From positions 4,985,501-5,049,500 of the forward strand of contig NZ_LR134289.1 of NCBI RefSeq assembly GCF_900636535.1: DNA of 64,000 nt. The letters are read 5' to 3'. The stretch comes from Chryseobacterium gleum. Its GTDB lineage: Bacteria; Bacteroidota; Bacteroidia; Flavobacteriales; Weeksellaceae. Below the pieces are notes generated by a model. It had not been told where the DNA came from. It saw nothing but the letters and a program-made list of their open reading frames with translations, and did no database searches. Positions within the stretch are counted from its first letter, which is position 1, and each line of letters starts with the position of its first letter. This document shows positions 26,973 through 36,132 of the stretch, in pieces. Position numbers and translations under genes: made by a program.

Positions 26973-27320
26973 AAAAGCAAAAGGAAGTGTCCTAAAAGTC
27001 AGATAAACCTTCTGAGAATCAAATATTCATATACTCCTCCTGTATTGGGGCACAAATAAAACCAGCAAAAATTGAGGCTGTCCAAACTTTTCGGACAGCC
27101 TCTTTGCTTTTTTAATCTAGTAATTAATTGTATGCGTCGCCAAAAAAAGTTTGGACAGAATTATACCTCCGTTTCTTACACTATAAAAATCTTCTATTAC
27201 GATTACTCTGAGTAGAACTCTTTTAAAATTTTTGGAATATGACTCTGTGTTAAATAAGATAAAAGTTCAAAAACCGAAATCCAGATTAAATATCACAGTA
27301 AAATTAGATTAATATAAACA
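26973..27320. other. Gap with terminator and possible insertion remnant
   Basis: No gene seen. It contains the GAGGCTGTCC hairpin at 27074 and two more short related words: GTCCTAAAAG near 26988 and AAGTTTGGACAG near 27149. Such CTGTCCAAACTTTTCGGACAG words are common at transposon edges and terminators, so a lost insertion sequence is possible. Confidence 0.4.
27074..27112 (+). terminator. Hairpin terminator
   Basis: GAGGCTGTCC (27074-27083) and GGACAGCCTC (27093-27102) form a perfect 10-bp stem with a 9-base loop, followed by TTTGCTTTTTT. It lies about 100 bases after the endonuclease stop. Confidence 0.75.
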
Positions 27321-27356
27321 AATTGTTAGATTAGTCTAACAATTTATTTATATTTG
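27321..27356 (+). promoter_or_regulatory. Palindromic operator and promoter of the dihaem operon
   Basis: AATTGTTAGA-TTAG-TCTAACAATT is a perfect 10-bp inverted repeat (27321-27344). The TTG at 27323-27325 lies 23 bases before TATATTTG (27349-27356), so the palindrome covers the -33 region. The core GTTAG...CTAAC resembles DtxR/IdeR/MntR-type boxes, suggesting iron or manganese control; that is inference. Confidence 0.7.
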
Positions 27357-27370
27357 TAAAAAAAATAATC

Positions 27371-28573
27371 GTGAGTAAAAGATATTTATCTGTTTTTGTA
27401 CTTTGCTATCTTGTTTTTATTATCGTGCAGGCTTGTGATAACCTTCATCCGGAAGCAATAGACGAAGGTGAATTACTAGATGGTCCAATTGAGGGTTTGT
27501 CTTATGCTGAAAACCAGCAATTTTTAAAAGGAGATATAGCTTTTAATGATGAAATTTTCACAGTTGAAAAAGGGCTTGGGCCTACATTTGTAGCAACAAG
27601 TTGCGGCAGTTGTCATGCCGGTGACGGAAAGGGCACACCTTTTTCTACGCTGACTCGTTTTGGGCAGGTTGACGAAACAGGTAATTTATTTTTACATTTA
27701 GGTGGTCCCCAATTACAGAATAGAGCGATACCGGGTTTTACTCCGGAGACAATTCCTTTCGGAGCGACATTTTCCAAATTTACTCCGCCTGCAAATACAG
27801 GATTGGGTTTTATTGAATTGGTATCCGATACAGATATCTTGGCAATGGCTGATCCTTTTGATGCAGATAATGATGGGATTTCAGGAGTTCCAAATTACAT
27901 AGTGCTTCCAGGGTATCAAGCGCCATTCCCCTTTGCTATCCCAAAAGAAGGAAAGTATATTGGACGATTTGGTAAAAAAGCATCCACATACAGCTTACTT
28001 CAACAGACTGTTAATGCCTATAATCAAGATATGGGCATTGCTTCAACATTTAATCCTCAAGATGTTTATTCAGGAATGAACATTGACCCAGAGGTCTCTG
28101 ACAAAACCATTGCAGATGTCGTATTTTATCTGCGTACATTAAAAACGCCGATTCAACGAGATCCAGAAAACAATAGTGTTAAGCAGGGGCAGGCTCTATT
28201 TACCCAAATAAGTTGCATTAAATGCCATGTCCCGGAATTAAAAACTTCATCATCTTCAATTTCAGCATTATCAAATAAAAAGTTTTACCCATACACAGAT
28301 CTATTGCTTCATGATATGGGCAATGCTTTGGATGATGGATATACAGAAGGATCTGCAAAGACCTATGAATGGCGTACTCCTGCATTGTGGGGACTGGGTT
28401 TATCACCAAAATCACAAGGGGGGCAATATTTCTTAATGCATGATGGTAGAGCAAAAAGTATAGAGGAAGCTATACAACTGCATGGTGGAGAAGCTACAAA
28501 TAGCAAAAATAAATACATGCAGTTATTATCTCAGGAGAAAGAAGCTATTATTAAATTTTTAAAATCATTATAA
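27371..28573 (+). CDS. Dihaem cytochrome c oxidoreductase-like protein (DUF1111/DHOR)
   Basis: A 400-residue lipoprotein-like exported protein starting at GTG (signal with FIIVQAC lipobox-like end). Two c-type haem sites are visible: C-G-S-C-H near residue 78 and C-I-K-C-H near residue 281, with later conserved segments YPYTDLLLHDMG and EWRTPALWGLG. This matches the DHOR family (often called thiol oxidoreductase), which resembles dihaem peroxidases and is found with imelysin-type iron-uptake genes. Here it heads a three-gene operon with a Rieske protein and a porin. Confidence 0.85.
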   Translation: MSKRYLSVFVLCYLVFIIVQACDNLHPEAIDEGELLDGPIEGLSYAENQQFLKGDIAFNDEIFTVEKGLGPTFVATSCGSCHAGDGKGTPFSTLTRFGQVDETGNLFLHLGGPQLQNRAIPGFTPETIPFGATFSKFTPPANTGLGFIELVSDTDILAMADPFDADNDGISGVPNYIVLPGYQAPFPFAIPKEGKYIGRFGKKASTYSLLQQTVNAYNQDMGIASTFNPQDVYSGMNIDPEVSDKTIADVVFYLRTLKTPIQRDPENNSVKQGQALFTQISCIKCHVPELKTSSSSISALSNKKFYPYTDLLLHDMGNALDDGYTEGSAKTYEWRTPALWGLGLSPKSQGGQYFLMHDGRAKSIEEAIQLHGGEATNSKNKYMQLLSQEKEAIIKFLKSL

Positions 28574-28575
28574 AA

Positions 28576-29022
28576 GTGGACAGACTTGAATTTATAAAAA
28601 AATGTGGTTTTGCCTGTTTGGGGCTTACTGCACTTCCTATCGTTCTTTCAGGGTGTATAAGCAATAAAATAGTTGCTGGAACAATTGAAGAAGATTACAT
28701 TATATTGCCTTTGGTAGATTTTGTGGAAGCAAAATATCCAGATAAAAAACGTTCTTATGTCATCATTCAAAATGATATCCTGAAATATCCTATCTGCGTA
28801 TTTCGTTTTTCAGAAACCGAATATGAGGCACTATGGATGCAATGTAGCCATCAGGGAAGCCAATTACAAGTGTTTGGAGACAAGCTCCAATGTCCTGCAC
28901 ACGGTAGCGAATTTACCAATAAAGGGCATGTACAAAATGGCCCTGCTGATAGGGCACTAAGAAAATTTCCGGTGTACATAGAATTCGATTTTTTGAAAAT
29001 TTCTTTAAAGAAACCCGTATGA
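28576..29022 (+). CDS. Rieske [2Fe-2S] lipoprotein
   Basis: A 148-residue protein starting at GTG two bases after the dihaem gene. The N-terminus has a signal and lipobox (PIVLSGC). Rieske ligands are C-S-H-Q-G near residue 96 and C-P-A-H-G-S-E-F near 114. It should carry electrons in the periplasm or envelope, probably to or from the dihaem protein. The small size excludes a dioxygenase. The frame overlaps the porin start by four bases. Confidence 0.85.
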   Translation: MDRLEFIKKCGFACLGLTALPIVLSGCISNKIVAGTIEEDYIILPLVDFVEAKYPDKKRSYVIIQNDILKYPICVFRFSETEYEALWMQCSHQGSQLQVFGDKLQCPAHGSEFTNKGHVQNGPADRALRKFPVYIEFDFLKISLKKPV

Positions 29023-30239
29023 AAAAAATCCTCTACCTTACTGTATTTTTAATATTTCAAACAACCATAGCACAGGTCGATACTGAGCTATTAAAAAGAA
29101 TTCCTGCAGACAGCGCCCAATCTTTAAATATGGATGCTGTCTACACACGCCCTTTCTTAGGCCTAGGAAAAGTACCTGTCTCTATCGGAGGCTATGCAGA
29201 AGTCAACTGGCAGCACATCAGTACCGACGGCGTATCAGAAGGACATCAATTTCAATTACGAAGAACGACACTTTTCGTATCTTCTTCAATTTCGTCCAAA
29301 ATAAAATTTCTTAGTGAACTAGAATGGGAAGAAGGTGGTAAAGAGATTAATATTGAATTTGCTGCCATTGATGTGGAGCTCAATCCCCTGCTTAATTTGC
29401 GAGGAGGAATTATCATGAATCCAATTGGGGCTTTCAACCAAAATCATGATGGTCCGAAATGGGAATTTACTGATCGTCCTATATCAGCAACACAAATGTT
29501 GCCTGCAACATTTAGCAACGCCGGCTTTGGGTTATATGGAAAAATGTATAAAGCAGATTGGATGATTGGCTATGAAGCCTATCTTTCCGGAAATTTTGAT
29601 AATTCAATTATTGATAATAGTCAGAACAAAACTTATTTGCCCGCTGCCAAAAGTAATCCGGAACGTTTTGAAGAAATCAACAGTGGCATCCCTCTTTTAA
29701 CCGCCAAAATTGCTACAAGACATAAAAAAGCAGGAGAGATTGGAGTTTCTTATATGGGAGGTATTTATAATAAATTTCAGGATGATGGTCTCCAGATCGA
29801 TGATAAAAGAAGTGTAAGGGTATTTGCATTGGATTATAATAATACACTTCCAAATTTGGGAACTTTTATTACTGCGGAATGGGCATGGGTAAAAGTAGAT
29901 GTTCCTGAAACTTATACACAGCAATATGGGGATAGACAATATGGAGGATTTATTGATATTGTGCAACCCGTAGTTAAAAGAAAAATTCTAAGTTGGGAAA
30001 AAGCTGTTGTTAATGTTGCTTGCCGTTTTGAATATATAGATTGGAATGTAGGCCACTTTAGAGAAAATAACAGCAAAATTGGAGATGACCTATGGAGTGT
30101 AATGCCTGCAATTAGTTTAAGACCAAATGCACAGACTGTTTTTAGAATTAATTACAGATTTCAGAAACAAAAAGATGTTTTTGCAAATCCTTCATCAACC
30201 ACGACAGGCTTCAGTTTCGGAATTTCTACCTATTTTTAA
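29019..30239 (+). CDS. Outer-membrane porin, phosphate-selective-porin-like
   Basis: A 406-residue beta-barrel protein: signal peptide ending TTIAQ, many alternating strands (FQLRRTTLFVSSSISSKIKFLSELEWEEG...) and a C-terminal aromatic (YF). The middle MNPIGAFNQNHDGPKWEFTDRPIS matches Bacteroidetes porins of the OprO/P-like type. ATGA overlap with the Rieske gene shows coupling. Possible job: letting a substrate or iron complex reach the redox proteins. Cargo unknown. Confidence 0.78.
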   Translation: MKKILYLTVFLIFQTTIAQVDTELLKRIPADSAQSLNMDAVYTRPFLGLGKVPVSIGGYAEVNWQHISTDGVSEGHQFQLRRTTLFVSSSISSKIKFLSELEWEEGGKEINIEFAAIDVELNPLLNLRGGIIMNPIGAFNQNHDGPKWEFTDRPISATQMLPATFSNAGFGLYGKMYKADWMIGYEAYLSGNFDNSIIDNSQNKTYLPAAKSNPERFEEINSGIPLLTAKIATRHKKAGEIGVSYMGGIYNKFQDDGLQIDDKRSVRVFALDYNNTLPNLGTFITAEWAWVKVDVPETYTQQYGDRQYGGFIDIVQPVVKRKILSWEKAVVNVACRFEYIDWNVGHFRENNSKIGDDLWSVMPAISLRPNAQTVFRINYRFQKQKDVFANPSSTTTGFSFGISTYF

Positions 30240-30433
30240 TTTTTGGGAGATATTTTTTACGCAAAAATATCTTATATATAAAAGATAAAATGAAATAATA
30301 GGTGAGGAATTTAAGTATGAGAGTTTCAATTTTTTATTGGATAATTTAAATTTTTAATCAAGAGCATTGGGTGAAATTTTACTAAGAAGTTGAAATATAT
30401 ATAGCTAAGCTGTTGAAAATATATTTTTATTTG

Positions 30434-30441
30434 TAAATTTG
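30434..30441 (+). promoter_or_regulatory. Promoter -7 element of the copper operon
   Basis: TAAATTTG fits TAnnTTTG and ends three bases before the ATG at 30444. As with the gene at 11015, this would make a nearly leaderless mRNA, or the true start codon lies further in. Confidence 0.4.
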
Positions 30442-30443
30442 TT

Positions 30444-30836
30444 ATGTTGAAAAATTTAAGAATATATACGAGTGTGATAACACTATTTTGTTTGGGTTTC
30501 TTTTTGATACCCTTTCAAAGCTATGCCTGTTCCAAAAAATCAACAAGCACTGAAAAAAAATCCTGCTCAAAAGAAAAATCTGAAAAATTGCACTACAAAG
30601 ACAGTTGCAAGTACAAGTCAGATAAAAAATGTGACGATGGTAACAACTGCGATGGCAATTGTAAACACAGCTCTTGCAGATGCAGTACTACTTCATCTTT
30701 TGTCAGCTTACTAATACCATTTGATTTAAATATAACAGACCCTTTTGCTGAAAACAAAAAGCAAAAATTCGGGTTTGAACAAGTCAACTATTCTTTAGGT
30801 TACTCATCCATTTGGCAACCACCTAAAATAGGCTAA
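30444..30836 (+). CDS. Small secreted Cys/Lys-rich protein, DUF6660-like
   Basis: A 130-residue protein with a signal peptide (LFCLGFFLIPFQSYAC) and many Lys, Ser and Cys residues in the middle (CKYKSDKKCDDGNNCDGNCKHSSCRC), then a hydrophobic stretch and I-W-Q-P-P-K-I-G at the end. The C-terminal tag and position at the head of a metal operon repeat the gene at 11015, although the Cys region differs. Probably a periplasmic metal-binding protein, likely for copper judging by the genes behind it. Confidence 0.65.
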   Translation: MLKNLRIYTSVITLFCLGFFLIPFQSYACSKKSTSTEKKSCSKEKSEKLHYKDSCKYKSDKKCDDGNNCDGNCKHSSCRCSTTSSFVSLLIPFDLNITDPFAENKKQKFGFEQVNYSLGYSSIWQPPKIG

Positions 30837-30931
30837 AACGGAGGCTTTACAGCCAAAGTTATGTCTTGTCGAAAACCAAATCCGGTTTTCGCACCCCTTT
30901 TGTATTTCTTATTAAATTAAAAATTTTCAAA

Positions 30932-31810
30932 ATGAAATCATTATCAAAAATAATGGTGGTAATCGCCGTATTACTATCATCAATAAACAGTTTCGCACAA
31001 CTCAAGAATGCGAAAACAGAAACCGTGAAAATTTACGGCAATTGCGGTATGTGTAAAGCCACTATCGAAAAAGCAGGCAATGTGAATAAGGTAGCCAGTG
31101 TAGAATGGAATGAAGACACAAAAATAGCTAAACTCACTTATGACAGCGGTAAGACCAATCAGGATGAAATATTGAAACGTATTGCTTTGGCAGGCTATGA
31201 CAGCGAAAAGTTTTTAGCTCCGGATGATGTGTATGCTAAACTTTCAGGATGTTGTCAATACAGCAGGGAATTAAAACCGGTCGCAAAATCTAATGATGCA
31301 GGTATGGATATGAAAAACGAACACGCAAATCATAACGAAATGGCAACAACAAAAACTGCCGATGCCCAAAATGCACCACAATTGAAAACTATTTTTGATA
31401 ATTATTTTTCAGTGAAAGATGCTTTGGTAAAAACTGATGCAGGCAATTCATCCACAAAAGCTGCCGAATTGGTGAAAGCCATCAAAGCGATAGAAATGGT
31501 AAAACTTTCTACCGAAGAGCATACCGTTTGGATGAAAGTAATGAAAGACTTGACTTCAAATACCGAAAAGATTGCTGCTTCTAAAAATGTTGCACAACAA
31601 AAGGAAGCATTCGCTTTGCTTTCTAAGAATATGTATGAGTTGGCTAAGGCATCAAAGCAGGAGATCCCTGTATATTATCAGCATTGCCCGATGTATAATA
31701 ACGGGAAAGGAGCAAATTGGCTGAGCAAGGAAGAAGCGATTAAGAATCCATATTATGGCTCTAAAATGCTTACCTGTGGCAGCGTACAAGAAATCATAAA
31801 CAACAAATAA
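30932..31810 (+). CDS. Periplasmic HMA plus DUF3347 copper-binding protein
   Basis: A 293-residue exported protein. The frame opens at 30866 but the ATG at 30932 starts a clear signal peptide (MKSLSKIMVVIAVLLSSINSFAQ). Next comes a heavy-metal-associated domain (VKIYGNCGMCKATIEKAGN, ligands C-G-M-C), a Met/His linker (GMDMKNEHANHNEMA), and a DUF3347 helical domain ending YYQHCPMYNNGKGANWLSKE...NPYYGSKMLTCG. The His, Cys and Met of that tail are likely Cu ligands. DUF3347 proteins occur with CusB-like genes. Confidence 0.88.
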   Translation: MKSLSKIMVVIAVLLSSINSFAQLKNAKTETVKIYGNCGMCKATIEKAGNVNKVASVEWNEDTKIAKLTYDSGKTNQDEILKRIALAGYDSEKFLAPDDVYAKLSGCCQYSRELKPVAKSNDAGMDMKNEHANHNEMATTKTADAQNAPQLKTIFDNYFSVKDALVKTDAGNSSTKAAELVKAIKAIEMVKLSTEEHTVWMKVMKDLTSNTEKIAASKNVAQQKEAFALLSKNMYELAKASKQEIPVYYQHCPMYNNGKGANWLSKEEAIKNPYYGSKMLTCGSVQEIINNK

Positions 31811-31820
31811 CCACGGAATT

Positions 31821-32342
31821 ATGGAAGGTATTGAAAACAAACACGAAATGCAACCTAGTATTAAAAATGAAGTACATAGTGTTAAACATTCTTTGGCAAT
31901 GTACAAACGCTTTGCAATTATGGCGGTTGTTATGTTCGCAGCAATGTATTTTATAATGTATGCAATGATTGATGGATTAAACAATCTTATACCCAACATT
32001 AATAATTTATATATGACTTTGCTAATGGTTTCTGCAATGTTGATAATAGAATTATGGATAATGAAGGGTATGTACGAAAACACGAAAATCAATTGGAGTA
32101 TTATCATACTTTCAGCTGCAATAGGTATCTTTTCATGGTTTGGTATTCGGAAGCAGTTATTTGTTGGTGATAATGAATTTGTAAAAGGTATGATCCCACA
32201 CCATGCAGCGGCAGTATTAATGTCTGAAAAAGCAAACCTTACTGACCCCGAACTGATACAGTTGCAAAAAGACATACTCAAAACCCAAGCAGAAGAAATC
32301 GAATTTATGAAGCGAAAGCTTAAAGAATTTGAAAATAAATAA
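31821..32342 (+). CDS. DUF305 membrane protein
   Basis: A 173-residue protein with three helices followed by a short DUF305 domain: FVKGMIPHHAAAVLMSEKANLTDPELIQLQKDILKTQAEEIEFMK. The M-I-P-H-H and later Met residues are the family's probable copper site. The domain faces outward after the last helix. It lies 10 bases after the HMA protein in the copper operon. Function within the family is not settled; copper binding is likely. Confidence 0.85.
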   Translation: MEGIENKHEMQPSIKNEVHSVKHSLAMYKRFAIMAVVMFAAMYFIMYAMIDGLNNLIPNINNLYMTLLMVSAMLIIELWIMKGMYENTKINWSIIILSAAIGIFSWFGIRKQLFVGDNEFVKGMIPHHAAAVLMSEKANLTDPELIQLQKDILKTQAEEIEFMKRKLKEFENK

Positions 32343-32378
32343 CAAAAAAATTACACATTATTATTTAAAATCATTAAA

Positions 32379-33041
32379 ATGAAAAATTTAATATTCTCCA
32401 TCATAGGAACGGCTACAATTGCAGTTGCCACAATTTCGTGCAACGAGTCATCAAATAAAAATACGGAAACAAAAGCTAATGATACTAGTATTAATTCCGA
32501 AAATCTACCAGTTGAAACACAAACGCTAAGCGATACAGCAAGTACAACTGCATCAATTGACACGATGACGGAAAAAGTTGAAAAACAAGATGTAAAAGAC
32601 AAGGTTCAAAACTTCTCTATAGCGCCCATAATAAAAGATTATTTGGCATTAAAAAATGCACTTGTAGGAGATAATGATAAAGCAGCAGCCAATGCAGGTA
32701 AGCAATTATTGGTAACATTTAATCAGATAAATATGAAAGCCATTCCTGCCGACAAGTACAAAAAATATATGGACATTGCTGACGATGCCAAAGAACATGC
32801 CGAACATATTGGTGCCAATGCCGGAAAAATAGGTCACCAACGAGAGCATTTGGCATTAATGAGTAAAGATATTTCAGACCTTATCACATTGTTTGGCTCT
32901 ACTCAAAAATTGTATCAAGACTTCTGCCCAATGTATAATGATGGTAAAGGAGCTGTTTGGATTAGCGAAGCAAAGGTAATTAAAAATCCTTATTACGGTA
33001 GCCAAATGCTTACCTGCGGTTCTGTGAAAAAGGAATTCTAA
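32379..33041 (+). CDS. DUF3347 lipoprotein
   Basis: A 220-residue lipoprotein (lipobox A-T-I-S-C) with a Thr/Ser/Asp-rich linker and a DUF3347 domain: IIKDYLALKNALVGDNDKAAANAGKQLL... DFCPMYNDGKGAVWISEAKVIKNPYYGSQMLTCGSV. The ending is almost the same as in the HMA protein two genes before, so the two are probably functional relatives of different location, one free and one anchored. Confidence 0.87.
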   Translation: MKNLIFSIIGTATIAVATISCNESSNKNTETKANDTSINSENLPVETQTLSDTASTTASIDTMTEKVEKQDVKDKVQNFSIAPIIKDYLALKNALVGDNDKAAANAGKQLLVTFNQINMKAIPADKYKKYMDIADDAKEHAEHIGANAGKIGHQREHLALMSKDISDLITLFGSTQKLYQDFCPMYNDGKGAVWISEAKVIKNPYYGSQMLTCGSVKKEF

Positions 33042-33042
33042 A

Positions 33043-33513
33043 ATGAAAAAAGTATTAAAGATAATTTTGCCTATAGTGCTGTTTATTTTTATTGCTATAC
33101 AGTTTTACCAGCCTGCCCTCAATGTAAACAAGGGGCAGGTTTACGAAACAGATTTTGAAAAAGTTTATGACGTTCCATTAAATGTCCAAAGCATTTTACA
33201 AAATGCATGTTACGATTGCCACAGTAACAACACAAGAAATATTTGGTATTCGGATATTCAACCTATGGCATTGTTTATGAAAAGGCATATTGGTAGAGGA
33301 AAAGAAAAATTAAACTTTAGTGAATTTGGCAATTTAGGTAGGCGAAGGCAAATAAGTAAATTGGAAGGAATAGCAAACCAAATTAAAAACGATGAAATGC
33401 CGTTAGCTTCTTATAAAATATTGCATAGCAATGCAAAGCTTTCACGGGGGCAAAAAAAAATCGTCATAGATTGGATTAGCAAGACAGCCGATAGCCTTTC
33501 GACCATAAATTAA
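33043..33513 (+). CDS. Haem-binding-domain membrane protein
   Basis: A 156-residue protein with an N-terminal helix (IILPIVLFIFIAIQF) and the haem-binding domain (PF14376 type): VQSILQNACYDCHSNNTRNIWYSDIQPMALFMKRHIGRGKEKLNFSEF. C-Y-D-C-H is a c-type haem site. It starts one base after the DUF3347 stop. Probably a periplasmic-facing electron carrier, which could serve the multicopper oxidase behind it. Confidence 0.87.
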   Translation: MKKVLKIILPIVLFIFIAIQFYQPALNVNKGQVYETDFEKVYDVPLNVQSILQNACYDCHSNNTRNIWYSDIQPMALFMKRHIGRGKEKLNFSEFGNLGRRRQISKLEGIANQIKNDEMPLASYKILHSNAKLSRGQKKIVIDWISKTADSLSTIN

Positions 33514-33594
33514 AAACAATGCGTAAAATATAAAGCAGAAAACCACGCAATGTTGCCATAAATGCAATTTTTTTAAAATCAATAAAAATAATCA

Positions 33595-36132
33595 ATGAAA
33601 AAGATAACACTAATATTATTCATCCTTTCTGCATTTTCCTGTTTACAAGCACAAGATATGAAAGCTATGGATATGAGTAAAGAAAAGTTTCAGCAAATAA
33701 CTTATACTTGCTCAATGCATCCCGAAATACATGCCACGAAACCAGGTAACTGCCCAAAGTGTGGTATGAAATTAATAAAAGAAAAGGCTAAAACGGTAAA
33801 ACAGTCATCAAACAAAGAGAACGTTGGAATGCCGAATCTCACAAAGGAGCAGCCAAAAAAGGTAGACAAAATGCAGAATATGTCGATGCCTATTGAAATG
33901 CCTCGAACTCTAAAAAGAAGGGTAGAAGCCACTGCACCAAAAACTGTTCGCTACGATTTATTTGTTAAAGATACCCTTGTAAACTATGCAGGTAAAGAAA
34001 AAAGAGCCATCTCCGTAAATGGTCAAATTCCAATGCCTACATTAACATTTACTGAAGGCGATACAGCCGAAATTGTAGTACATAACCAATTAAAAGAAAG
34101 CACATCATTGCATTGGCACGGTGTGTTCTTACCCAATAAGGAAGATGGCGTGCCTTGGCTTACTCAAAAGCCCATTAAGGCAGGTACAACTTATACTTAT
34201 CGTTTCCCAATTATCCAACACGGTACACATTGGTATCATTCACATTCGGGCTTGCAAGAGCAGATTGGGATGTACGGAAGTTTTATAATGAAAAAGCGTG
34301 ATGATGATACAACCTTTAGAGAAGGAATAGATGATTTGCCAACTGTGCCCATCATTTTAAGCGAATGGACAAATTTAAATCCCAATAACATTAATAGAAT
34401 GCTGCATAATGCCAACGATTGGGCGGCTATAAAAAAAGGAGCAACACAATCTTATGCGGAAGCTATTAGAGAAGGACATTTTAAAACAAAATTAACCAAT
34501 GAATGGAAACGTATGTTGGCAATGGACGTAAGCGATGTCTATTATGATAAGATATTAATCAACGGTAATCCTACTACCGATTTAAAAACCGTTGATGGAA
34601 AAGCACTAAAAGCCGGAGATAAAGTAAGACTAAGGGTATCAAACGGCGGGGCTTCATCCTATTTTTGGTTACGATATGCAGGAGGTAAAATTACAGTAGT
34701 CGCCAATGATGGAAACGATGTAGAGCCTCTGGAGGTTGATAGATTAATCATTGCAGTTTCCGAAACTTATGATATTGTAGTAACCATTCCTGATGACGGC
34801 GTTGCCTATGAGTTTTCGGCCACTACCGAAGACCGCACACAATCAGCAAGTTATTTTGTGGGTAATGGTATCAAACAATTAATATCACCGCTTCCAAGAT
34901 TGAAATATTTTGAAGGGATGAAGATGATGAACGATATGATGAAGATGAATGGTGATTTAGATGATATGGGAATGAAAATGAGCCTGAATCAAATGGATAT
35001 GAATGTTGTGATGTATCCTGAAATTACGGGATTGTCAGGGAAAAAACCAGACCATAGCAAGCACGAGAGTATGAATATGGATAACGACCCCAACCGTTAC
35101 AATGCAAATGCTTTAGGAGAAATCAAAACCCTGAATTATGCAATGCTACAATCGCCCTATAATACAGAACTTCCCAAAGATGCTCCGGTAAAGGAATTAA
35201 AATTTACACTTACCGGAAATATGAACCGCTATGTGTGGAGTATGGATAATAAAATTCTTTCAGAAGTTGATAAAATACCTGTCAAAAAGGGTGAAATTCT
35301 ACGTATTACCATTTATAATAATTCTATGATGCGACATCCTATGCACTTACACGGGTTCGATTTCAGAGTGATTAACGGTAAAGGCGAAAAATCTCCACTG
35401 AAAAATGTGTTGGATATTATGCCGATGGAAACAGATACCATTGAGTTTTTAGCGAATGAAGAAGGAGATTGGTTTTTTCACTGTCATATCCTTTATCATA
35501 TGATGTCCGGAATGAACAGAGTTTTTGCAGTGGACGATTATCAAAATCCTAATTTACCTGACAAAGAGAAGGCATATAATATGTTGCAGCGAGAGAGTAA
35601 TATGCCTCATTTTATGGCACAGAATGATTTTGCAACCAATGGAAATGATGGTGACGCAATGCTTCAGAACGCAAGATGGAGTTTAGGTACAGAATGGCGT
35701 CTAGGTTATAATGATATGCACGGTTATGAAGTAGAAACACACTTAGGTAGATACATTGGTAAAATGCAATGGTTTATGCCATTCATCGGTTATGATTGGC
35801 GTTACCGAAAAATGGGTATGGATGAGCACGAAACAAATTTATTTGGACAGAAAAATGAAAAAGATACACGCAGAGCTTTTAGTCTAGGTTTTATGTACAC
35901 TTTGCCAATGTTGGTTAATTTTCAGGCAGAAGTCTATCACGATGGCATTGTACGTCTGTCATTAATGCGTGAAGATATTCCGATTTCAAAAAGATTAAGA
36001 GCAGGCTTTATGGTAAACACTGATATGGAATATATGGCAGAACTTAGATACATCATTACCAAAAACATTGGTATCCGTACACATTATGATAGTGATATGG
36101 GTTTTGGTGTAGGAATGGCATTTACATACTAA
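33595..36132 (+). CDS. Multicopper oxidase with HMBD head and CopB-like tail
   Basis: An 845-residue exported protein in three parts. After the signal, residues 33-62 form a heavy-metal-binding domain (YTCSMHPEIHATKPGNCPKCGMKLI). About 110-660 is a CopA-type multicopper oxidase with all four copper motifs: LHWHGVFLPN, THWYHSHSG, HPMHLHGF and FFHCHILYHMMSGM, and a Met-rich stretch (MKMMNDMMKMNGDLDDMGMKM). The last 170 residues (WSLGTEWRLGYNDMHGYEVETHLGRYIG... AFTY) look like the barrel of CopB. It should oxidise Cu(I) in the periplasm or at the outer membrane. Confidence 0.9.
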   Translation: MKKITLILFILSAFSCLQAQDMKAMDMSKEKFQQITYTCSMHPEIHATKPGNCPKCGMKLIKEKAKTVKQSSNKENVGMPNLTKEQPKKVDKMQNMSMPIEMPRTLKRRVEATAPKTVRYDLFVKDTLVNYAGKEKRAISVNGQIPMPTLTFTEGDTAEIVVHNQLKESTSLHWHGVFLPNKEDGVPWLTQKPIKAGTTYTYRFPIIQHGTHWYHSHSGLQEQIGMYGSFIMKKRDDDTTFREGIDDLPTVPIILSEWTNLNPNNINRMLHNANDWAAIKKGATQSYAEAIREGHFKTKLTNEWKRMLAMDVSDVYYDKILINGNPTTDLKTVDGKALKAGDKVRLRVSNGGASSYFWLRYAGGKITVVANDGNDVEPLEVDRLIIAVSETYDIVVTIPDDGVAYEFSATTEDRTQSASYFVGNGIKQLISPLPRLKYFEGMKMMNDMMKMNGDLDDMGMKMSLNQMDMNVVMYPEITGLSGKKPDHSKHESMNMDNDPNRYNANALGEIKTLNYAMLQSPYNTELPKDAPVKELKFTLTGNMNRYVWSMDNKILSEVDKIPVKKGEILRITIYNNSMMRHPMHLHGFDFRVINGKGEKSPLKNVLDIMPMETDTIEFLANEEGDWFFHCHILYHMMSGMNRVFAVDDYQNPNLPDKEKAYNMLQRESNMPHFMAQNDFATNGNDGDAMLQNARWSLGTEWRLGYNDMHGYEVETHLGRYIGKMQWFMPFIGYDWRYRKMGMDEHETNLFGQKNEKDTRRAFSLGFMYTLPMLVNFQAEVYHDGIVRLSLMREDIPISKRLRAGFMVNTDMEYMAELRYIITKNIGIRTHYDSDMGFGVGMAFTY

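Noticed and set aside
30523..30714. 63-codon frame inside the small Cys protein
   Set aside because: Shadow in another frame; the longer frame has signal peptide and the IWQPPKI end.
31652..32281. 209-codon minus frame across two copper genes
   Set aside because: Spans the end of the HMA protein and DUF305, both well supported on the plus strand; hydrophobic only because it mirrors membrane helices.
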